Part shown: piece by piece, positions 56,254 through 64,000 of the stretch
Layout: each line of letters begins with the position of its first letter
Numbering within the stretch: position 1 is the first letter of the stretch
NCBI GenBank assembly: GCA_030737875.1
Contig: CM060923.1
Span: forward strand, 495,096,453 to 495,160,452
Length of the DNA: 64,000 bases
From: Allium sativum
Taxonomy: Eukaryota; Streptophyta; Magnoliopsida; Asparagales; Amaryllidaceae
Direction: 5' to 3'
The notes under the pieces: generated by a model
The model's database searches: none
Seen by the model: only the letters and a program-made list of their open reading frames with translations
Told to the model about the DNA's origin: nothing
Translations under genes and position numbers: made by a program

Positions 56254-57173
56254 CCATAGTAAAGGATTTGGGTGCAGTACTAGTTGCATTGAGTAGGAGA
56301 CATGCCAGTTTAGGGGTTTTGTTTCTAGGATGGAAGCAACTAGAGTATGTCACAGGATATGATTTCAGGCCCAAGACTGAATTGGATTCAGAAACGCTAG
56401 TAAGCTTGACGATTAGATCGATTTTGATTGAGAGGATTGTTTCCAGTTAGAAGGACGATCCTAGTCTATTGGAAACCATTTCTAGGGTAGAGATGGGTAT
56501 CGATGGAAAGAGAATGATCAAATAAGGATTTGATCGAGAAGAGTGACTTCGAAAGAGTAAGGGACTAGTTGTACCCAACGTAGATGGACTGAGAGGTGAA
56601 GTGCTTAGAGCATATCATCACTCGAAATTGACTATACATCCCAGTGGTAACAAGATGTATTGAGACATAGAGCAGATCTACTACTGGGAAGGGATAAAGA
56701 TAGGCAGAAGGCTTATCTCGATAAGAGACGAAGAGATTTGGAATTCTTCGTTAACGACTTGGTGTTCGTCGAGATCTCTCCATAGAGAATGTGATTCAGA
56801 TTGGTTGGAGAGGTAGGTTAGCACCAAGATTTGTTGGCCCATTCCCAGTCCTCGAGCAAGTTGGGAATTTGGCGTATGAAGTAGAGCTACCTGACAAGAT
56901 GGCGGGAGTTCACAACGTATTTCATGTTTTCCAGTTAAGGAAGTTGTGCAAGACCCTAATGTGGCTATTTCATCAGATCAGTTGGATGATAGCTAGGTTG
57001 AACCCGAGGCGGTTGAGAACCGCAAGTCTATGCGTATCGTTGGGAACGATACGAAGCAGCTTCGAAGGAAGGCGGTGAAACTAGTCAAAGTCCAGTGGGG
57101 TGAGAATGAAAAAGACTGTACTTGGGAAACAGAGGAGGATATAAGGAAGAAGTATCCAGAACTCTTTGCCTAG
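56254..57173 (+). pseudogene. Pol remnant of E: integrase N-terminus joined to the chromodomain-like tail
   Basis: Legible pieces follow B in order: ALSRRHASLG, LGWKQLEYVTGYDFRPK, HHSKLTIHP and YYWEGIK; then the sequence jumps directly to DRQKAYLDKRRRDLEF, skipping the whole catalytic core (no D-D-E). It ends with LAPRFVGPF, VHNVFHVFQLRKL and a chromodomain-like VKVQWGENEKD...EEDIRKKYPELF tail, stopping at 57171-57173. Several stops and frame changes occur. Confidence 0.8.
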
Positions 57174-57301
57174 TAAGGTTTTGGTAGTGATAGTTCCTTC
57201 CCTTGTTAGTAAACTGCATGCTAGGATAGACTTGTTTTGCATGTTGATTGTTGTTTTATGGTTGATAGGCATGCGGAACCCTTTGTGTGTTTTGGTTAGG
57301 G

Positions 57302-57336
57302 AATTTCGGGGGCGAAATTTCTTAAGGGGGGGAGAG
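57302..57336 (+). other. Pre-PPT hairpin and polypurine tract of E
   Basis: AATTTCG (57302-57308), loop GGGG, CGAAATT (57313-57319), then the purine run AAGGGGGGGAGAG up to the LTR. Confidence 0.78.
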
Positions 57337-59942
57337 TGTAACGACCCGTATTCTACGCATCATGGGATCGTAGAATATTTATTTCTTTCACATATGAAGT
57401 CGTACGGTCATGTAACTTTGGGAGACGATTATTGGGGTCATTTCCCATGTTCATGATTTTTGTCGATTTTTAAATGACCGTTTTGCCCCTAGTTGGTACT
57501 GTTTTGGCAATAACTTTTGACTGAAAAGGAATTTTGACCTGAAACCACTTCCATTGGATTCGAATGATGGTTTCTCTTTCCGTAGAGTGGTTACAATAGC
57601 CAAACGGACTTACCGTTTGGGAGATATGGCTGAATTAAGGTTTAAAGGGTTATTTTCAGCTAATTGGGCTTAACCGGGTAATTAGCAACTAGGCCCAATG
57701 GGGGATTTCGGGTTTAGAGGTATTTGAGGGCTGCTAGGGTTTAGAAAACGATTTTTCATTCATTTTCCAGCCGCCACAAACCTCCTTTGAGCTCTAGCCA
57801 TGGCCTCCAACACCCAAATCACCTTCTAATCACTTTCTAATCAAGTTTTGGCCTAATCTACATCAAATCAAGGCAAATCAACGTCAAATTTGGGATAGAG
57901 CTGATGGAGCACATAGGGATTGGATCCAAATCAGAGGACATTTCAGATCTATAGTTTAATTTGTGGAAAAGGTGAGTGATTTGCATTGTTCTTCACTAAT
58001 TATGGCTAGTTATGGTAATTAGCGAAAATTAGCGAAACTATGGCTCAGAAAAATCTAGAAAAATTCCTAAAATTCTAAAACATCATTTTATACCTCTGAT
58101 ATGAATTTGGGTTAATTTCGACTAATTTTGTTAATCCCGGATTTTGGGGGATTAAGGGGTGATTAGTGATAATTAGCGAAATTATGCATGTTAAAAATCT
58201 GGAAAAATATGCAGAAATTCATAAATATTATTTTAAGCCTCTGTTAGAAAAATTGGCTAATTTGGTTAAGTTTTGCTAATCCTATTGTTAGATTTGCTTA
58301 AATATGCTTAAGGGGAAAATATGGGTTTTTGGGTATGTTTGATCCGTTTTGACATATCATATTGTTGTTTTGCTGTTCGTGGATGTTTCTACATGTTTCT
58401 ATGACTGTATGGTTTGCTTTGCGATTGAATAGAATAGTTAGATTGGTCAAAAACGCCGTCGAATGGCGTAAACAGTCGTTGGAAGAAGTTGCAGGAAAGT
58501 GTACAGGACCGGATCGGATCGCATGAAGGAAGTCGCGACCCGACCCGATCGCATATCACACTCCACGATCCGCTCTAGCTCAAGCGCAACGATCCAACCT
58601 GGTGAAGGCGGCGTGATCCGAACCGTGGAGCTTGAACGAACTGATGCCTTGAGTTGTGCCTCCAACCACGAGCTGACTTATGTGTCACGATCCGAACCAG
58701 GCGATCTGAAGGGGAAGGAGCATCATGATCCCAGGGAAGCGTCACGAGCTATGGACCACGACCCGATCCGCTCACGAATGGTTCCCACGATCCGGAGGCC
58801 ACGAACCGATCCGAGCAAGCGACCACGATCCGATCCGCACAGGTGAGCACGATCCGAATGGAGGAATTCAACTCGAACTACAGGGGTGCGAACCGACCCG
58901 TATGGGACGTTGCGACACGATCCGAGGGGAGCTGGTGACCACGATACGACTTGGAGCGGAGTGAAGCAGATGAAGACCGATCCGGTGATGACCAACAACC
59001 CGAGATGCAGAGGTAGTCCAAATGGAAGTTAGAGCTCAGGATCCAGATGGGAACCAATGAGTTCACTTCATGGTTGGGCTTTGTTGCGGGACGTGTGCAA
59101 AGGGTTGTCGGTATTCATGACTTTGGTTCACCATTAAGAGATGGATAGTGGGCTTGTAGTGATAGTTACACGGGATTGGATTCCGTCATGGCCCAAAGGA
59201 TTAGAAGACCAAGGTAGTGGGTATCGTATGCTTTACGCACTGAGTGAGGGATGTGAGGATGCTTGCTATGTTTGATTGTTTGACATCACTATGACATGCA
59301 CAACCCCACCCCCGTTATCTTTACACCATTTGAAAGGGCACCTTAGAGTGTTGTACAGTATGTAGTGCTAACTCTTTGGTTGCAGGTCCAGGTTCAGGTA
59401 TGATTGGATTATACCTGTTATTATTCTGTTTAGATGCTTATCGCTCATACCAGGCTTTATGTCTGACCCAGAGTTTTATGTCTCCTCTTATTACTCTGGG
59501 TGCTCACACGAGCAGACTAGAGACAGGTTATGGTTAGCTGGTGATGCGCGAGTAGCTGATTCGGAGGCGAGCAGGAGGCCTCCACGTATGATATATAGAT
59601 ATTCTCCCTGTGTCGTTGGTGGTCACTACTAGGGCATTAGTAGTGTACCTCCTTTATCTTGCTTTTGTTTGAGACAGTTTGAAAAGTTGTAATAAGCTAT
59701 ATTTTGGATTTCCGCTGCTATGATGCTCAGTTCTGGTTTTAGCTTATGCACTGTCTCTTCTGTTTTATGACAAATATGTTATTATTATATTTTGTTCTAT
59801 GCGCTGTGAGACATATTACAGGTTCCTTGATTAGTCCATTCTCTTCTTTCTTCTTCTTCTGGCGACCCGTTCCGTGCTAACTGGACATGTGTACAGCGCA
59901 CTTTTGAAGTAAATGTCGGTTGGTGCGGGGCGGGCCGTCACA
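57337..59942 (+). mobile_element. Element E 3' LTR
   Basis: 2606 bp, nearly the same as 50583-53181, with small indels (for example CATTTTATACC-type sequence near 58083 that is shorter at 51327). It keeps the upstream ORF ATG (57800), the donor, the CGATCCG cluster and the twin hairpin. Confidence 0.9.
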
Positions 59943-60485
59943 AAAATTATGAATTTGAAAAACTAATCAACTAATTGATTGATGGTTGTGTTGTTTGATT
60001 ATTGGTTTAATATTTTTAACCATTTAGGCCAAATTGGATCAAATATTGAACTGTATTGAAAATTGTTTGAAATTGCATGCATATACATGTGTATCCATTG
60101 AACAGGTCATAGAAAGGAGGCTAGAGAAGAGGAATAAAATTGTTTGCCTGACAAATAGGTACATGTTTATTGTATTTCTTGGGGTTTTTGATGATTTTAT
60201 GAGCCGATTGGCTAGCCGCTTGGCTGTTTCTTTTTCTTTTTGGATTGGAAAGGCCTGTATGGCAATTTCGGGATTTTCCCGGTGCTCCCGTGGAGGGGAG
60301 GTTATGGCGAAATTTTTCGAAAATTTAGGGTGTTAGCCAAATTTTTGAAGAAATTGAAAAGTTCTTAGAAATTGAAAAGTTGAAGAACTTAAGCCATAAT
60401 GAAAATAATGGAAGTTGAGTTGATAAGTTAAACAACTTTCAGCTTCGTTCCTTTTCGGGGACAAAACGTTTTAAGTGGGGGAGAT
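59943..60485 (+). mobile_element. Element C interior, 3' part, with PPT
   Basis: AT-rich. A 100-codon open frame over 60034-60336 matches no family I know and is probably fortuitous. 60190-60330 (GGCTAGCCGCTTGGCT...GGTTATGGCGAA) is closely related to 45251-45400 in D on the opposite strand. The end has a decayed TTTTCGGGGACAAAA hairpin and the polypurine tract TTTTAAGTGGGGGAGA. Confidence 0.78.
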
Positions 60486-63400
60486 TGTAATAACCCGGAA
60501 AATCCGAACCAATTTAAAATTTTTATTTTGGCAATTTTGATGAAATTTGAATATTTAAAATGAATTATTTTAAATAATGATGATGAGAAATTTATTTTGA
60601 ATAGAATTAGAATGTATATATTTATTTGAATCGACGTTATAATATAAATATTTTATTTTAATTATAAAAGGAATTGAAAATGGCGCGGTAGTTTGAAATT
60701 TCGATTTCAATGTTCAAATGAATGTATAGGATTTAAAATAAATCAGATTTTAGCGAAACCAAAAATAATAGAATCTATTTGAAAATATCTTTCCAACGAA
60801 TCCGAAAAATTGAAATTTCATAGCGGGAATAAAAAGTTATGCCCAGTTGAAAATTCAGAATAGCAGCTATGGAATTTTGGCCCTTAGAAATGGAAATTTT
60901 GCAAATGACCTCTGTTTTCGACGAAACCACTTTTTTTGGGTCCGGGATGTCAAGTTATTGCTAGATTCCAAAATTCATAATTTTTGGGATAAATATGTGA
61001 GCGTGGCAAAAGAAAACGTGTTTTAACAGTTTCAATCAATTTGGATCGACTAGAAAATAGCCATTTTTCGAATGGTCTTCCAATTTGACGAAATTAGTTT
61101 TGTTAGAACTGTATCATCAATACGAGGCTAGAAAATATTTTTTTGGGAATTTTTAGGGTCAGTATGTGTTCTGGTAATTGAAAATGTATGTTCAAATTAA
61201 ATATATATTGATTTATGTTTTAATTTTGATGGAAAATGATCGAAACGGTCGAATAGGCTCACGATTCATATCGCATTGTGTTTGGAATGGGGGTAATTAT
61301 CTAGGGGCGACACCTGTTGGGTTTAATTTTGAGTTCGTAGCAATAAACAAGTGTATTATAAATTAAATAATATTATTTAATTTTAAATATATATAAAATA
61401 TTGATCAAACCCTAAATCCTTTTCAACCCGGTCAAAATTTAGTCCTGCCTCCATCTCGTTCAACGGCAAGAATCGCTGGCCTCTTCTCCTCCATTTTCCT
61501 CCTCCTACACGCAACGTTACACCTCGGTCCTTTGGAGAATTATGTAAACTTTCCAGGCTCTTCAAATCCATGCTAGTCGGGAATTTTATTGTGCTGTGTT
61601 TTTCGAGATTCAAGGCCAAGAACAGCCGCCGCGTCGCCCCCATTTCCTCCGTCCATCCAAGACCGAGTTCGACGAGAGGGGAGTCATTGGGTGCGGTTTT
61701 GAAAGCTCTTCAATGTGGTGACTGGCGATTGCTCTCCGACGGTCGGAAATGGATGTGGTGTCAAGCCCTAGGGCGTGATAAATGGAGATCGACGGTCCTG
61801 AGTAATTATAGAAAGAGGAAGAAAGTTGAGTTTTACCTATATACAACATTGTTTATAAAATCAGAAATTATTTATAAATAACATAATTTTAAAATCTGAA
61901 ATTATAAATGAAAAAGACAAACTGTTTTTAAAATATAAAAAAATCTTGTTTTTAAAATAGAAATATGTTAATTTAAAAAGGGAGATGGCAAAATAAACAT
62001 ATGGTGTTATAAAATAAAAATAGTAGTGTTAAAAATATAATTTTTATAAAATAACATTGTTTATATATATATAGATAACTTCAAAGTTAAAAATATGATT
62101 TTATAAAATAGCATCATTTTAAAAATATAATCTTTTCTATATAAACATCGTTTTAAAAATATAATCTTTTCTATATAAACATCGTTTTAAAAATATAATC
62201 TTTTCTATATGTAGCGATAGGATAAATATACGATTTTTATATATGAAGTGAAGATTTAAAAATGTGATTTTTATACATGTATATTAACGATAAAAGTGTG
62301 ATTTTCATATATGTAAAGTAACGATAAAAATTCGATTTTTACACGTATGGTTAAAGTATAAAGATTTGATTTTTAATAGTAGAAAAAATAGATTTTCATT
62401 TTGAATTAGCGAAAATAAAAATTCGATCTTAATACAAGAAGGAAATATAAAAATATAATTTTTATAAAGAAAGAAGCATGGCAAAAATATATGAAGTAGA
62501 AATAAAAATATGATTTTTATTTATTGGAATGAAACAATAAAAATATAATTTTTATTATTACAGCGTGGTAAGGACTACATTGGAATTTCAAACAAATCCA
62601 AATGGTTCAGAAATAAAACCGGCGGAGTGGAGCCCAAAGGTGAGAACTTCTCACTTTTAAGTTAATTTTCTAGTTAAAATATATAGTAGGATGCAGACGG
62701 TGCTTAGCAGCACCCGACACCCGTCGTCCACAGACCATGGATGACTTGTATGTTTGATTGATCTGTTTTGAAAATTGACTGTGTGTTGTGGAATGGAAAT
62801 AAATATTTTGTAGTTAAAAATATAATTTTTAACCTGTATATAATATAAAATAAATATTTATAAACAAATCGGACAATTTGTTTATGTACACACATTTGAC
62901 TGATATTGATTGGGACGATAAATTTTACACATCGCCCAACTGCACAAATAAAACCTGTGTTTGATTGTTTGAAACCCCACACGGGTATTGGGATGATATT
63001 GGACATACACTAATACCGATATTTAGTTGTATGTCGATCGATTGATTGACAGGCTGTTATAAGCGTTGAATATTTATATTTGATGCTTATGCAGTGTAGA
63101 ATGCACTCTGGATGATGGATTGCTGTTTTCATTGTTGTTATACACATTTGTTGCGTGAAATCCATATAATCAAATTATATGGTCATTGACTGTGTCTGAT
63201 TCCAGTTCATAAAGAATAAATATTTTAAAATAACTATTATTTTAAAATAACGAATATTTTCAAATAATATTCAAAAAAGAATCAAAATTTGATTTTGATG
63301 TCCGATTTGGGATGGACACGAATATATTTAAATATATATAGCCGTGTAGATTAGATTAACGCCATTTTGACATGAACGATATTTATATCGGTTTTATTCA

Positions 63401-64000
63401 TTTTTATAATGAATATCGAAATGGAATTGATTTCAAAATCTAATGTTTTGAAAATACTATCATTTATATATCGATGATATGGAATATTCAATTTTGATTA
63501 GAAATTGAATATGAAGTTGAAATCGTTTTGGAAACGAATTTAAAATGATTTATAAAATACGTTTTAAAAGGAAATCGATGATATATATATATAATATATA
63601 TTATATATATTAAATGGACTGAATAGAACGCACCGTGCTGCGGTAGTTCGCGAATTTTGACCATTGACTTCGAACGGACATTACGGGAGATCCGACCGTC
63701 GGATTCACCTAAAACCAGAACCGTTGGGTTCGTATCGAAAAGAGCTTTCTAACAAATATTAGAGATTTGAAATCTAACGGTTGGATTTGGAATTATGTCC
63801 AAATCAAATTTGGAAAAGGTCGTTATAAGTGCAGTACGATGGCCATTGATGGAAATCGACTGTACGGGCCTTGATAAAATTATTAAAAATATCAATAATT
63901 AGTGTAAAATCATAAGAAATGATCTGGAAAGAATTGGGATGAAAAACTCCATATTTGAAAAGATAAAAATAGATTTTTATCGAAATGAACTAGTTTTGAA
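60486..64000 (+). mobile_element. Element C 3' LTR (truncated by window end)
   Basis: Starts TGTAATAACCCGGAAAATCC. It matches 2572-3262 and then 38662-41486 without interruption, proving the B insertion point (CTGGT, 61171-61175). The LTRs differ by scattered substitutions, visibly more than the LTRs of E or F, so C is the oldest element of the nest. Confidence 0.9.

Larger units (their letters stand above)
50583..59942 (+). mobile_element. Element E: gag-only derivative of the B chromovirus family
   Basis: Whole-element extent, 9.36 kb. LTRs at 50583-53181 and 57337-59942 start TGTAACGACCCG and end GGGCGGGCCGTCACA, as in B. Flanking 5-mers are CAAAT (50578-50582) and AAAAT (59943-59947), one mismatch. 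The interior (4155 bp) keeps an intact gag but lacks the protease active site, all RT and RNase H and the integrase core; the gap is filled with minisatellite-like sequence. The LTRs look closely similar, so a gag-only element seems to have transposed as such. This fits the TR-GAG type of non-autonomous element. Confidence 0.88.

Noticed and set aside
56148..56450. Separate 100-codon gene in E
   Set aside because: The first part is translated minisatellite and the second part is the linker before integrase; both belong to the pol remnant.
60034..60336. 100-codon protein in the interior of C
   Set aside because: No recognisable motif. The related block in D (45251-45400) does not keep the frame, so selection on a protein is unlikely.
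1..64000. CRISPR arrays, operons or bacterial features
   Set aside because: All repeats are LTRs, minisatellites or microsatellites of a plant genome; nothing prokaryotic is seen.

Overview
The window is a pure transposable-element nest from a large plant genome, most likely a eudicot. The evidence is Ty3/gypsy elements with plant-type TG...CA long terminal repeats (LTRs), 5-bp target-site duplications (TSDs), initiator-Met-type primer-binding sites (PBS), a Tat-lineage element with two RNase H domains, and a hAT miniature element with an 8-bp TSD. I see no host protein gene. I name the elements A to F.

Layout. 1-1908 is the 3' end of a D-family LTR. 1909-2571 is unassigned flank carrying a 457-bp hAT-like miniature element (2060-2516). 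At 2572 element C begins. C is a non-autonomous gypsy element with LTRs of about 6.45 kb but only about 1.04 kb of internal sequence. Its 5' LTR is broken into 2572-3262, 38657-43149 and 48804-50083, its interior into 50084-50582 and 59943-60485, and its 3' LTR runs from 60486 past the window end. Into C are inserted: B (3263-38656, minus strand), a decayed Tekay/Del-like chromovirus; D (43150-48803, minus), read as a solo LTR of 5.65 kb; and E (50583-59942, plus), a gag-only derivative of the B family. Into B are inserted A (4928-18842, plus, in the 3' LTR), a Tat-type gypsy element with an extra antisense gene, and F (22333-34029, plus, in the reverse transcriptase), a non-autonomous element with LTRs of about 5 kb and 1.75 kb of non-coding interior. 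The breakpoints are checked by TSDs (A GCCCC and D GTGTG perfect; B, E and F with one mismatch) and by uninterrupted sister copies inside the window (A empty site at 37811-37823, B empty site at 61171-61175).

How the parts relate. A is the most complete element: a 908-codon gag-protease frame ends in UAG CAA UUA, the tobamovirus-type readthrough context, and pol continues in the same frame; pol itself carries one further stop and one frame change. Converging on it from the other strand is a four-exon gene of 1142 codons whose phases all agree. B, C, D, E and F form one group. B, C, E and F share TGTAAC-like ends, an iMet-type PBS and a TTCGGGGACGAAA-like hairpin before the polypurine tract (PPT), and all five share a pair of abutting hairpins in the LTR or its first half. 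B and E also have a strong splice donor after a tiny MAS-encoding upstream ORF and a strong acceptor 7-8 nt before the gag ATG. I infer a chromovirus with spliced gag mRNA and unspliced genomic RNA, whose structural signals are retained by coding-less relatives C, D and F that it may mobilise. F also carries a tRNA-like pol III unit in each LTR.

Limits: everything was read by eye; identities, ages and RNA folds were not computed.
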